Source: Pseudomonas gingeri (GTDB lineage: Bacteria; Pseudomonadota; Gammaproteobacteria; Pseudomonadales; Pseudomonadaceae). From it: 64,000 bases of DNA. The position numbers and the translations under genes are program-made. The stretch covers positions 1 through 64,000 of the forward strand of contig NZ_JACAPR010000002.1 in assembly GCF_013385635.1 (NCBI RefSeq), in the 5' to 3' direction. Of the stretch, positions 43,459 through 53,043 are shown in pieces (within the stretch, counting starts at the first letter, position 1; each line of letters starts with the position of its first letter). The notes below the pieces were generated by a model. That model was not told where the DNA came from, ran no database searches, and saw only the letters and a program-made list of their open reading frames with translations.

Positions 43459-44982
43459 TTAACGCCCCAGCGCAAAAAACGCCTTGTCCAGATTAGCCGA
43501 AGCCATCGCCAGTTTCTGCTTCTGCTCCTTGACCCAGTTTTCGTCGACGCCGAGGCTGGCCTGTTCCGCCGCCAGCATGCGATCGACTTCCGCACGCTGC
43601 GGACCGCCGAGGCCCTTGCTCGACTCGATCATATTCTGCGCGGTCAGGGATTTGCGGAACTGCGCCTGGGTCAGCGGGAACTGCACATTCTGCATATCGA
43701 AGGCCTTCAGCGCTTCGCCGTAGATCTTCTGGACCTCGGCAAAGGGGATGTCCGCCGGCTTCATCTTGTTGGTGCGCCCGTAGGTCACCAGGTCCGAGGC
43801 GAAATGGTGCCCGACGCGGAACGGTACATTGGATTCGCGCTGCAGGATGTCCGCCAGCTCGGTGGTGGTGGAGTAGTCGGCATCGATCTCCTGGAGGGCC
43901 CGGGCCTTGTCGATCTGCAGGTTGCTCATCAGGTCGGCAAGCATCTGGAACGAGCTGGCCGTCAGGTCCAGGGTCTTTTCCACCTGGTCGCGCTTGTAGT
44001 CAGGCATGCCCGGGGTGACGTTGTGCGCCTCGAACTGGTAGGTCATGGCGCCGCCGACCACATCGCTGGCTTGCAGGCGCAGCAGGTTCAGGCCGTAGGG
44101 GTTGCGCTTCTGCGGCATGATGCTGCTGGTGCCGGTCAGGCGGCCTTCGGTGATCATGATCCACGGGTAGGGCTGGTGGTACTGGGTGTGCATGTCCTGC
44201 ACCAGGCTGCCGATGGTGGCCGCTGCATTGCTGCAGATGCCGGTCAGCTCCATGCCGGTGTCCAGGGCGCCGAGCTGCGCGGCGTCATAGGAGTTCTCCA
44301 CGGGGCCATCGAAGCCCAGCAGTTCTGCCAGTTGCTTGCGGTCCACCGGGAAACTCGATGTGCCCAGGGCGCCCGAGCCCAGCGGGCTGAGGTTGAGACG
44401 GGCATAGGCCTGGCGCAGGCGCTCGGCATCGCGGTCGAACACCGCGCTGAAGGCCAGCAGGTAATGGGCGTAGGTGGTCGGCTGGGCCTGGACGCCGTTG
44501 GTATAGGCCGGGACCAGGGTGTCGCGGTTGTCCGCGGCCAGCTTGAGGAACACCGCCTTGGACTTGTTCATCGAGTCCAGCAGGCCCAGCACGCGCTCGC
44601 GCTGCATCAGGCGGCGGGTGGTGGACAGGATGTCCTGGCGGCTGCGCCCGGAGTGCATGCGCGAACCGTCGGGGCCGGCGATGGCGAGGATCAACGGTTC
44701 GTACTTGAGGTAGTCGGCCGGCCGTTCGGCGCCCGGTCGATTGCCGTCATTGATGACCTGCTCGACGGCCGCGACGATCTTCTTGCCCAGGTCCGCGGGC
44801 ACGATCTTGTTGTCGATCACCATCACGGTCGAGGCCTTGTTCATTTCCCCGAGGAAATAGAAATAGTCGTGGGGCTCCTTGGCATCGGCGGCGTTCCCCG
44901 CGCCCATGGCCAGCATCAGCAACGGTCCGAGGGCCAGCCGGCCGAGACGGAACGGAGGGCAGGTCGGCTTAAGGTTTTTCAT
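43459..44982 (-). CDS. Exported argininosuccinate lyase-family protein
   Basis: A 507-residue fumarase/aspartase-superfamily protein with the argininosuccinate lyase motifs: RMHSGRSRQD (compare HxGRSRND), QAQPTTYAHYLLAF for the catalytic His region, and the signature loop GTSSIMPQKRNP containing the catalytic-Ser position. Residues 1-32 form a convincing signal peptide (RLALGPLLMLAMGAGNAADA), so the enzyme should be periplasmic or secreted, unlike ArgH. The core is the usual length for ArgH. ATG 44982 overlaps the end of the exoprotein gene by 14 bp. Its substrate outside the cytoplasm is unclear. Confidence 0.8.
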   Translation of the reverse strand: MKNLKPTCPPFRLGRLALGPLLMLAMGAGNAADAKEPHDYFYFLGEMNKASTVMVIDNKIVPADLGKKIVAAVEQVINDGNRPGAERPADYLKYEPLILAIAGPDGSRMHSGRSRQDILSTTRRLMQRERVLGLLDSMNKSKAVFLKLAADNRDTLVPAYTNGVQAQPTTYAHYLLAFSAVFDRDAERLRQAYARLNLSPLGSGALGTSSFPVDRKQLAELLGFDGPVENSYDAAQLGALDTGMELTGICSNAAATIGSLVQDMHTQYHQPYPWIMITEGRLTGTSSIMPQKRNPYGLNLLRLQASDVVGGAMTYQFEAHNVTPGMPDYKRDQVEKTLDLTASSFQMLADLMSNLQIDKARALQEIDADYSTTTELADILQRESNVPFRVGHHFASDLVTYGRTNKMKPADIPFAEVQKIYGEALKAFDMQNVQFPLTQAQFRKSLTAQNMIESSKGLGGPQRAEVDRMLAAEQASLGVDENWVKEQKQKLAMASANLDKAFFALGR

Positions 44983-47900
44983 GGTCGTGGGGTCTCTCTT
45001 CACGGTTATCGAATGGGTTGGCAATAGAGGCCTGGTCGAAGCGGGCCAGGTCGATGTGCGGTTGATCGCGCAGGCCATCGAGGGGCGTCAGGCGACTGTG
45101 GTCCTGCAGTGGGCGGGTCCAGAGGCTGTCGCTCATGGTTCGTTGCATGGCATCGCCGGCAGGGGCGGCCGCCGGGTCGGTCAACAGGTTGCTGATCGTG
45201 CCGCCCTGGCGGAACACCACGGCACCGTTGCCGCTGGCGGTAAAGGTGGTGACATCGGTGGTATGTCTGATAAAGCGCCCGGCGGGCGATTCGGTGCTGA
45301 CCAGCACACCACCGTCGGCGGCCTGCAGGCTGTTGTTGCCGCCGTCGAAACTCAGGGCGTAGCCGCCGGCGCTGTAGCCGTCGAGGCTCAGTTGGCCGTT
45401 GCCGCCGGTCTGCATCAGGGTGTAGGCGCTGTTGCTGTTGCCGACGATGGCGATCCCCGAGTTGCTGCCGTCGGTACGCCCATTGAGACGCAGGTTGCCG
45501 CTGCCCGAGAGCAGGCTCACGCCGTTGGCCGGGCCGGCCGAGGCGGCGCGGATGAAGATCCCGGCCTCGCCCGCCGCGCTGCTGCTGCTGCCGGTCAGGG
45601 TCAGGTCGCCGCTGACGGTCGACAGGGTTGCCGAGCTGGCGTTACCGGAGGGGTACAGGCTGATGCCGTTGCCGTAGGTGGAACTGCCGGTCAGCGACAC
45701 CGAACCGCTGCCGGTGGCCTGGATCCGGTTGATCCCGGTCGCCATGCCGATGCCGTCGGCGTAGCCGCTGCTGCCGCGCAGGACCAGTCGGCCGTCGTCG
45801 ACGCTGACCAGCGCCCGGCCGTTGCCGTAGAAGTCGATGCCATTGCCCTGGTCGGCGGCGCTACCGTCGAGGGTGATATTGCCGTTGCCGTGGGTCTGGA
45901 TGATGTTGGTCACGCTGAGGATCGCGATACCGTGGTCCAGTTCGCCACTGTTGGGTGAGTGGAAGTTGCCGAGCAGGCTGATATTGCCGCTCCGGGAGGT
46001 GATGCTGTTGGTCGAGGCGATCCCGCTGCCGCCCAGGGCGATGGCGTCCGAGGTGCCTACCGAGTCGCCGCGCAGTGTGATATTGCCCGTGGTGGTCGAG
46101 ACATTGACACCCTGGGAGCCGCCCGTGGAGTTGAAGAATATCCCGTAGCCGCCAAAGCTGTTGGTGCTGTTGCCGCTGAGCAACAGGTCGCCGCTGGTGG
46201 TCGAGAGGTTGACGCTGGCATTGCTGCCTGAGGGCGCGAGATCGATGCCGCGCCCCGAAGCGCTGGTGCCGTCCAGGGTCAGCCGGCCGCCTTGGGTGCT
46301 GACATTGATCGCCCCATAGGCGCCGCTGGCGTCGAAGAAGATCGCCCGGAACGAGCCGCTGGTGTTGTTGATCACCGTGCTGTTGGCCGTCAGCGTGACG
46401 TTGCCGGCGCTGCTGCCGATGTTGATCCGCGAGCCCGGCGTGGCGGCACTGCCGCTGCCGGAGCTGACCAGGGCCAGTGCCGGCGTGGTGCCGCCCGAGG
46501 TGTTGCCCGATACGTTGATATCGCCGTCGCTCAGCAGGTTGATCGAGGACCCCACACCCGTGGCGTTGAAGATCGTGCCATAGGAGCCGCCGCTGTCACC
46601 GCTGACCAGCAGCTTGCCGCCGGCCGTGGCCTGGAGGTTGACCACGCCATTGCCGGAGGCCGACAGGTTGACGCCGCGTCCGCTGGTACTGCTGCCATTG
46701 ACCGTCAGGGTACCGCTGCCGACCCGGACGTTCTGGGTGGAGCCGGCGGCGGTCGAGCAGATCAGCACGCCCTGGCCGGATGTCGCGCTGCCGTTGAGGG
46801 TGACATTGCCCGAGCCGGTGGCGGCGATGGTGTTACTGGTGCTGAAGATCCGCGTGCCGTTGCCGCTGCCCAGGTTGCTGCTGTCGATACGGATCGAGCC
46901 GGTGCCGCTGGTGACGATCTGGCTGCCGCCGGTGAGCACGAAGGCATCGCCGGTGCCGCTGGTGCTGGCCTGGTTGGCGACGATGGCGATGCTGCCGCCG
47001 CCCGCATCCAGCAGGCTGGCGCCGCCGATCTGCACCGCGCCGGCGGTGGAGCCGCTGGCCAGGGTCGCGGAAGTGGCGCCGCGAATCAGGATGTCGCCGC
47101 CGCTGGTGAGCAGTTGGCTGTTGTTCAGCGAGACGCCGAAGCCGTTGCTGACGTTGGTGCTGGCAAAGGATCCGGTAGGCGAGGCCGCGCCGCTGATCGT
47201 CAGGTTGCCGCCGTTGGTACGGATGGTGGCATTGCTCAATTGCACCGAGCCGTTGCCGCTGTTGTTGAAGTTCGACAGCAGCGAGACGTTCAGCGTCTTG
47301 CCGCTGGCGTTGCTGATGCTGGTGTTGGTCATCACGATATTGCGATGGGCCTGCAGGGTCAGGCTCGCGTTGCCGACCGCCTTGACGTTGTCCAGCACGT
47401 TGATATCGCCGGACGTACCGCCCACCGAGGTGGTGTAGACGAGGATGTTCGCGCCTTCGGAGAGCGAGGCGTTGAGGGTCGCCGAGCTCAGGTTGGAACT
47501 GGCCGAACCGCTGGAGGTGAATGGGTTGCTGCTGGTGGCACCGGAACTGGCGCCGCTGGTGATATTGATATTGAACGGATCGATCAGCCAGGTGCCGCCG
47601 ATACCCGAGGCGGCGCTGAGGTTGACCACGCCGAAGGCGTCCAGTGCATGCCCGGAGGTTTCCGCCAGGCCGCCTTTGCCGGTCTGGCCGGCACCGGTGA
47701 CACTGATATTGCCGTAGAACCGGGTGCTGTCCTTCGACCAGAGGATCACCTTGCCGCCGTCGCCGCTGTTCAAGGCATCGGCGTGAATGCTGGCATTGCC
47801 GTCCATGTAGGTGGCGTCGGCCTGGTGCAACGGGCCCGTGCCCTGGAAGTCACCGCCGACCAGTACCTGGCCGCCGCCGGCAGCCCCCGAGGCGTCGATC

Positions 47901-48865
47901 CGCGTGCCGTCGTACAGGCCGACATACTGGCCGGTCAGGGTGACGTTGCCGCCGGTTTGCCCCGGGTTGCGCCCGGACACGTCGAGGCTGCCGCTGTTGG
48001 CCACGACACCACTGTCGCCGCCGTCGAGGATGATAGTGCCGTTGCGCTGTTGCAGGCTGGTGGCTTCGATGACGCCGCTGTTGTTCACCACCTCGTTGAG
48101 CATCGAGTTGCTGGCCCGGGCCGACAGCATCACGCGGCCGCCGTTGGCTTGCAGTGCGCCGCTGTTGACCACGCTGGCGTTGAGCGCCGGGTTGTCCACC
48201 GCCATGTTGATCAGGCCGTCGCCGTTGAAGTCGAGGGTGACTTTTTCCCCGGCGCCGAGCATCACCGAGCCGAGCTTGGCGACCACCGTGCCTTCGTTGC
48301 GCACCTGGCCCCCGAGCAGGGCGACGTAGCCGCCATCGGCGGCCTTGATCTGGCCCTGGTTGATCACCGTGGCGCTGCTGCCGTTACCTTCGAAGAGGTT
48401 CTTGCCGGCCATGAAGTTGGCGTCGGACAGGTTCAGGGTACTGGCCACCAGGCCACCGACATTCACCGCCGAGCCGGCGCCGAACAACACGCCGGACGGG
48501 TTGATCAGGAACACCTGGCCGTTGGCGTTGAGCTTGCCGAAGATCTGCGAGGCATCGCTGGACAGCACGCGGTTCAAGGCCACCGAGGAGGCGCCGGGCT
48601 GATTGAAGTTGACCTGCGCGGCGCTGCCGATATTGAAGGTGTCCCAGGTGGTGGACAGGCGGTCGCTGGTCTGGTTGACGTTGAGGACATTGCCGCTGCT
48701 GCTGATGCTGCCACTGCCGGCGGTGATATGACCGTTGCTCGGCAGCGCATTGGGGTCCAGGGCCCAGGCCGACAGGGGCACCAGGCTGTAGACGGCGGCG
48801 AAGATCGCCCAGCTCAGCGGGCTGAGCATCGGGCGGGTCATTCCTGGGGTCTTGTGCGTCTTCAT
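44969..48865 (-). CDS. TpsA exoprotein (filamentous-haemagglutinin/HMW1A-like), sequon-rich
   Basis: A 1298-residue secreted beta-helix protein. The extended signal peptide (about residues 1-36, ending SAWA) is followed by the TPS secretion domain: ITAGSGSISSSGNVLNVNQT, WDTFNIGSAAQVNFNQP, and LINPSGVLFGAGS, the NPxG motif. The remainder is Ser/Gly/Asn/Thr-rich repeats of about 20-35 residues. I count about 44 N-x-S/T sequons, matching an HMW1C substrate. The final 80 residues are non-repetitive and charged. ATG 48865 has GAGGAGGC upstream and is 10 bp after tpsB. Confidence 0.88.
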   Translation of the reverse strand: MKTHKTPGMTRPMLSPLSWAIFAAVYSLVPLSAWALDPNALPSNGHITAGSGSISSSGNVLNVNQTSDRLSTTWDTFNIGSAAQVNFNQPGASSVALNRVLSSDASQIFGKLNANGQVFLINPSGVLFGAGSAVNVGGLVASTLNLSDANFMAGKNLFEGNGSSATVINQGQIKAADGGYVALLGGQVRNEGTVVAKLGSVMLGAGEKVTLDFNGDGLINMAVDNPALNASVVNSGALQANGGRVMLSARASNSMLNEVVNNSGVIEATSLQQRNGTIILDGGDSGVVANSGSLDVSGRNPGQTGGNVTLTGQYVGLYDGTRIDASGAAGGGQVLVGGDFQGTGPLHQADATYMDGNASIHADALNSGDGGKVILWSKDSTRFYGNISVTGAGQTGKGGLAETSGHALDAFGVVNLSAASGIGGTWLIDPFNINITSGASSGATSSNPFTSSGSASSNLSSATLNASLSEGANILVYTTSVGGTSGDINVLDNVKAVGNASLTLQAHRNIVMTNTSISNASGKTLNVSLLSNFNNSGNGSVQLSNATIRTNGGNLTISGAASPTGSFASTNVSNGFGVSLNNSQLLTSGGDILIRGATSATLASGSTAGAVQIGGASLLDAGGGSIAIVANQASTSGTGDAFVLTGGSQIVTSGTGSIRIDSSNLGSGNGTRIFSTSNTIAATGSGNVTLNGSATSGQGVLICSTAAGSTQNVRVGSGTLTVNGSSTSGRGVNLSASGNGVVNLQATAGGKLLVSGDSGGSYGTIFNATGVGSSINLLSDGDINVSGNTSGGTTPALALVSSGSGSAATPGSRINIGSSAGNVTLTANSTVINNTSGSFRAIFFDASGAYGAINVSTQGGRLTLDGTSASGRGIDLAPSGSNASVNLSTTSGDLLLSGNSTNSFGGYGIFFNSTGGSQGVNVSTTTGNITLRGDSVGTSDAIALGGSGIASTNSITSRSGNISLLGNFHSPNSGELDHGIAILSVTNIIQTHGNGNITLDGSAADQGNGIDFYGNGRALVSVDDGRLVLRGSSGYADGIGMATGINRIQATGSGSVSLTGSSTYGNGISLYPSGNASSATLSTVSGDLTLTGSSSSAAGEAGIFIRAASAGPANGVSLLSGSGNLRLNGRTDGSNSGIAIVGNSNSAYTLMQTGGNGQLSLDGYSAGGYALSFDGGNNSLQAADGGVLVSTESPAGRFIRHTTDVTTFTASGNGAVVFRQGGTISNLLTDPAAAPAGDAMQRTMSDSLWTRPLQDHSRLTPLDGLRDQPHIDLARFDQASIANPFDNREERPHDHEKP

Positions 48866-48875
48866 GGTCGCCTCC

Positions 48876-51800
48876 TCAGAATGAATAGTTGATGCCGGTG
48901 CCCAGGGCACTGATCGTGGTCCCGGTCCCCGGGGAGTAACCGGAAGCCGCGTAGACCCCGGAAATCGCGAAGTTGTAGTTGGCCAGCGAGTTGTTCTGCA
49001 GCAGCACGTACTGGCTGAACAGCTCGGTCTGCTTGTTCAGCTTGTAGGAGAAGCCGACCGCGTATTGGGTGGCGCCCATGCCATCGGTGGAGCACTCGCG
49101 GTTGTTCCCGGAAATCATCGTGCACTCGCCCGGCAGGGCCTTGGCGTAGCTGGCGCGCAACTGCAGTTGCTTGTTCACGTCGTGGGTCAGGCCGACCATC
49201 CAGGCCTGGCGGCGATAGCGCGAGACGTCGGTCGAGGTGTTGCTGGTGTTGATCACGCCATCTTCGGAATAGGAAAGGTCGTCGGCGATCAGCGAGACCT
49301 TGGTCGCCCCGAAGTCGTAGGCCAGGCCGTAGCGCAGGCTGAAGTCGTCGGACGAGGTGCCGGCGGTCACATGGGTGTTGCTGCCCACGCCCCGGGCATT
49401 GCGGCCGATGCTGGCGATACCGAAATAGTTGACGTGTTTTTCGTAGGCGGCGATCGCCGTGAAGCCCGCATTCTCATAGGTCAGGCTGCCGCCGTAGATA
49501 TAGCCCTCGTCAACGTCCGGCGCGGCTTTCTCGCCGTTGTTGGAGTACGCCAGCTTCATTTGCAGGCCATGCCACTGGGGAGTCCAGTAGGCGAACACGC
49601 CGGACTGGCGACGGTTGAACGCGGCGTCGTCGTTGTTCGATTCCGAGGCGGTGCCCACCGGGCCGCTGTTACGCGTGATGCTGGTGCTGAAGCCGGGCGA
49701 GCCGATGATGTTGTAGTGGGCGGCGCTGGTCCGACCGTGGAAGGGGTCGAGGCCGGTCATGCTCTCTTTCATCGGCATATCCCAGATGCCGTAGAGGAAG
49801 GTCCCGCTGTCCGGATTGGCCAGGGCCACGCCGGTGTTGCGCAGTTGGTTGTGGGAGGAGCTGTCGTCCGGTACCGACACATCGCTGTGGTCGGCATAGT
49901 TCAGCGACAGGCCGTATTCCAGTTGCCAGAGAAAGTCCCAGTCGTAGGCCAGGGGAATCCCGCTATGGGCACCGATATAGGAGACGTTGTCACGTACACG
50001 GGTGAAACTGGCCATGTTGCGTCCGTTGGCGGTGGCCAGTTTGCTCTGGTCGGCCACACCCGCCGGTGCGGCGCCATGGCGGTCGACGTATTCGGGCACG
50101 AGGCCGACGGAACCGTAGAGGATGAAATCGGTCGAGGGCTCTTCGAAGTCCTCGCCCTTGCCGCCGATATCGCTGGCGAGGCCGACGAAGGCCTGGGGCG
50201 AACCGGAAATCGACAGCCAGAAGCGCCGTGCCTCATGGGGATCGGCGGTGGGCGTGGCGCCAGGGGAGAATGCCAGGCTGGCGTTCATCACCACATCCTT
50301 GTGATAGACGTTCAGGCCGACGCCGTAGCCGTAGCGGCTGAGCTGGTTTTCACTGTTGTCCCAGGGCTGCTTGTTCACCGTGACCCGACCGGCGTCGGCG
50401 AACAGCGCGGCTTCGACCTGCGAGTCGGCGAAGCGGCCCAGGTACTTGCGCAACTCCAGCCGGCCGAGCACGCCCTGGTCACCGGCGGCTTCGCCCACCG
50501 GGTAGGCGCGTACGCCATCGGGGCCGCCGAGGCTGAGCTTTTCCGACGCGTCGAGGTTCTTGTCGGCGTATTGCCCGGTGATCGAGCCGAGCAGGGAGAA
50601 ACCGTTGCCCAGTTGCTGCAGGCGGCTGAAGGAGATGTTGGCCTTGGTGTAGTCGCCGGCGGCGCGGGCGGTGACCCGGTCGAGGGCGGCATCGGCGGCG
50701 GTGTCCTTGTTCAGGGTGCCGCGCCCGTAGCGAAGGCTCCACAGGTTGCTGCCCAGCCAGCCGTCGCGCCAGTCGCCGTAGAGGCTGATGCTGCGGAAGT
50801 TGGCCGACTTGCTGACCTGGGTCGCCGCGGTACGGTCTTCGAAGCGCCGCCATTCGTCCGCCAGGGACAGGTTGATATTGCTGTTGCGGCTGCGCAGCAA
50901 GGAGCTGGTCAGGTAGACCGTATCGATGTCCGCCGAGCCGCTGGCCTGGGCGTCCTTGAGTTCCTTGCCGATCTGGTAGTCCAGGGTGGCGTGGTTGAGC
51001 CCGAGGGAAACACCGCTGGCACCCAGCGGTTGCAGGTAGCCGATACTGCGGATGCTCAGGCCTTCCAGGGAGTTCTGGGTATTGAGGGACAGGCTTTCGC
51101 CGAGGCCCAGGGCATCGTTGAGGCTGACGTTGGTCGAGATGCGGTTCGAGCCGGTGTAGTAGTTGCCGTAGTTGTCGATGCTGGCGCGGGTGGTCCAGGC
51201 GGTCATCTCGGTAATCTTCAGCACGATGTCGGCGGCACCCGGTTGCGCGGACGGGGCGAGAACCGCCCGCACCGAAACCCCGGCGATATCGGACAGGCGC
51301 AACAGCACCCGTTCCAGATCGGCTTCGCGGATGACGGTGCCGGGCACCAGGTCGTCGACAAAGCGTTGCTGCATGCCGGCGCTCAGGCGGACATCGGGTG
51401 CCGGTTCGGCGCGGACCTTGCCGATCACCCCTTCGCGTACGGCGAGGGCGACGCTGCCGGCCTGGATATTCTGTGGCGGCAGGTAGGCGCGGGCCACCAG
51501 GTAACCGTTTTCGCGGTACAGCGCGGTGATGCTGGCGGCGGCGTCGCGCAGGCCGTTGAGGTCCAGTTCCCGGTCCAGGAAAGGTTTCAACTGTGCCTGT
51601 AACTGCGCATCGCTGAACGCCTGGTTGCCGCTCAGGGTGAAATGGCTGACCTTGACCTTCAGGGTCGAAGCGGCAGCGGCGGGGCGATTCTGCTCCGTGG
51701 CCGGCGCTTCGATCTGCACCCGCTGCCGGGCCGGCGCGGGAACGCGCTCGGACGGACTGAGCTGCGAGCGGTTGGCATCGAACAGGGTGCCGGACGAGGG

Positions 51801-51908
51801 CAGCGTCTCGGCCTGGGCATGGAGCGTGAGCAGGGTGGCGGCCAGCAGCGTCAACTGGCGACCACGGCAGATCGGCTGCGCAGGGGCAGAAGCACGTATC
51901 CGTTTCAT
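48876..51908 (-). CDS. TpsB/FhaC-type transporter fused to a C-terminal porin-like barrel
   Basis: A 1010-residue outer-membrane protein, far longer than usual TpsB (about 560). Residues 1-33 are a signal peptide; about 80-240 are two POTRA domains (VSHFTLSGNQAFSDAQL, DLVPGTVIREADLERVLLRL); about 245-570 form the FhaC barrel, including the conserved LGGPDGVRAYPVGE loop-6 region. A short linker then leads to a second barrel from about residue 590: DFILYGSVGLVPEYVDR is the first strand of a Gram-negative porin, and the protein ends with a beta-signal strand and terminal Phe. The frame is continuous, so it encodes two barrels in one chain. Confidence 0.87.
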   Translation of the reverse strand: MKRIRASAPAQPICRGRQLTLLAATLLTLHAQAETLPSSGTLFDANRSQLSPSERVPAPARQRVQIEAPATEQNRPAAAASTLKVKVSHFTLSGNQAFSDAQLQAQLKPFLDRELDLNGLRDAAASITALYRENGYLVARAYLPPQNIQAGSVALAVREGVIGKVRAEPAPDVRLSAGMQQRFVDDLVPGTVIREADLERVLLRLSDIAGVSVRAVLAPSAQPGAADIVLKITEMTAWTTRASIDNYGNYYTGSNRISTNVSLNDALGLGESLSLNTQNSLEGLSIRSIGYLQPLGASGVSLGLNHATLDYQIGKELKDAQASGSADIDTVYLTSSLLRSRNSNINLSLADEWRRFEDRTAATQVSKSANFRSISLYGDWRDGWLGSNLWSLRYGRGTLNKDTAADAALDRVTARAAGDYTKANISFSRLQQLGNGFSLLGSITGQYADKNLDASEKLSLGGPDGVRAYPVGEAAGDQGVLGRLELRKYLGRFADSQVEAALFADAGRVTVNKQPWDNSENQLSRYGYGVGLNVYHKDVVMNASLAFSPGATPTADPHEARRFWLSISGSPQAFVGLASDIGGKGEDFEEPSTDFILYGSVGLVPEYVDRHGAAPAGVADQSKLATANGRNMASFTRVRDNVSYIGAHSGIPLAYDWDFLWQLEYGLSLNYADHSDVSVPDDSSSHNQLRNTGVALANPDSGTFLYGIWDMPMKESMTGLDPFHGRTSAAHYNIIGSPGFSTSITRNSGPVGTASESNNDDAAFNRRQSGVFAYWTPQWHGLQMKLAYSNNGEKAAPDVDEGYIYGGSLTYENAGFTAIAAYEKHVNYFGIASIGRNARGVGSNTHVTAGTSSDDFSLRYGLAYDFGATKVSLIADDLSYSEDGVINTSNTSTDVSRYRRQAWMVGLTHDVNKQLQLRASYAKALPGECTMISGNNRECSTDGMGATQYAVGFSYKLNKQTELFSQYVLLQNNSLANYNFAISGVYAASGYSPGTGTTISALGTGINYSF

Positions 51909-51993
51909 GATGAGGGTGGTTCCCGGATTTTTTAATTGTTTTGGGAGATAACGGGATGTTCAGGGGAACGGGGGCGGCCCTGCCGCCCGCTCC

Positions 51994-53043
51994 CTAGCGC
52001 GCCGGAAATAATCGCTCGGCGGTCAGCGGCGAGGTGTACAAGCCGTTGGCGCTGTGACCGATGCCTGGCACCTGGAATTGCGGATGCTGCACCGGGATGT
52101 TCCAGTTCTGGCCGAGAAAGCGTTCGTAGGCCAGGTAGTTGAGTTGTCGCTCGACCCGGGTCGCGCCCTGCATGCCGGCGCCGCAGGATTTGTCCATGAT
52201 CCGGTTGGCCGGATCATTGTCTTTCGAACCGACCAGGTAGGTGACATCGCGACCCGCGTAGCGGCGGAACAACTGCTCGGCGCTCAGGTGCTGGACCTGC
52301 AGGTAGGCGGGAGCGGCATCGATCCCGTAGCGATAGCGGTTGTAGCTGGGGCACATGATCGAGACGACCGGGGCAAATCCCTGGGACTGAGGCCGGTTGG
52401 CGTCGAAATAGACATAGGTCGACGGGCTGGAAATCACATAACGGATGTCGATACCGGACTGGCGCAGGCTTTCGTCCTGGGGATTGAGCACAGCGTAGCG
52501 CTGCATCAACTGGGCGCCGGCGGAGTGGCCGATCAGGGTGATGCGTTTGAGGGCCGGGAAGCGCTGGCGGTCGGCCAGGTAGCGCACCACATCGTCCAGC
52601 GCCTGGAACGAGCTGATACCGCCGAGGCCGAAGCCCGAGGGTTCGCCCTGCATCCAGTTGTCCTTGCGCCACAGCGGCAGGTCATTGCTGGCGCGACGAT
52701 CGGCCTCGGTGAGGAAGTTGGGCGCCAGCAGCAAGGTCTGCTGGTTCGGCAACTGTGCCAGCTTGAGCAGTTTGCGACCGGTGGCGAAGTAGGTATCGGC
52801 GTTGCGCTTGACCCCATGGAGGATTACCACCGCCTGCTCGATCCGCGCCTCTGACGCCTGCAGGTCGTGATTGGCAAAGACCACGAACGGATAACGGGCG
52901 CCCTGGGGACCGATCTCGATCGTTTGCTGGGACCGGTTGGCCTGCTCCGTTTCCGGGGATGCGCAACCACCGGTCATCAGGGTGCCGGCGACGGCAACAG
53001 CGGGCACGAGGACACGTAGCAGAGTAGTGAGGCGAGTGGACAT
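51994..53043 (-). CDS. Lipoprotein alpha/beta hydrolase
   Basis: A 349-residue predicted lipoprotein. The signal sequence ends in a lipobox (TLMTGGCASPE) and the hydrolase core carries VVILHGVKRNADTYF for the oxyanion region and the nucleophile elbow LIGHSAGAQLM. LVGSKDND resembles the acid strand, with His in VPGIGHSANGLY as the candidate catalytic His. The substrate is unknown; an ester or PHB-depolymerase-like activity is possible. It lies 85 bp upstream of tpsB on the same strand, probably in the same operon. ATG 53043 is chosen for the signal. Confidence 0.76.
   Translation of the reverse strand: MSTRLTTLLRVLVPAVAVAGTLMTGGCASPETEQANRSQQTIEIGPQGARYPFVVFANHDLQASEARIEQAVVILHGVKRNADTYFATGRKLLKLAQLPNQQTLLLAPNFLTEADRRASNDLPLWRKDNWMQGEPSGFGLGGISSFQALDDVVRYLADRQRFPALKRITLIGHSAGAQLMQRYAVLNPQDESLRQSGIDIRYVISSPSTYVYFDANRPQSQGFAPVVSIMCPSYNRYRYGIDAAPAYLQVQHLSAEQLFRRYAGRDVTYLVGSKDNDPANRIMDKSCGAGMQGATRVERQLNYLAYERFLGQNWNIPVQHPQFQVPGIGHSANGLYTSPLTAERLFPAR

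Noticed and set aside
46292-48892. 866-codon open frame antisense to the exoprotein gene
   Set aside because: It is the Ala/Gly-rich shadow of the low-complexity Gly/Ser/Asn repeats and has no domain or ribosome site.
49065-51602. 845-codon open frame antisense to the TpsB-porin gene
   Set aside because: High-GC shadow; the opposite strand carries clear POTRA and barrel motifs in its whole length.
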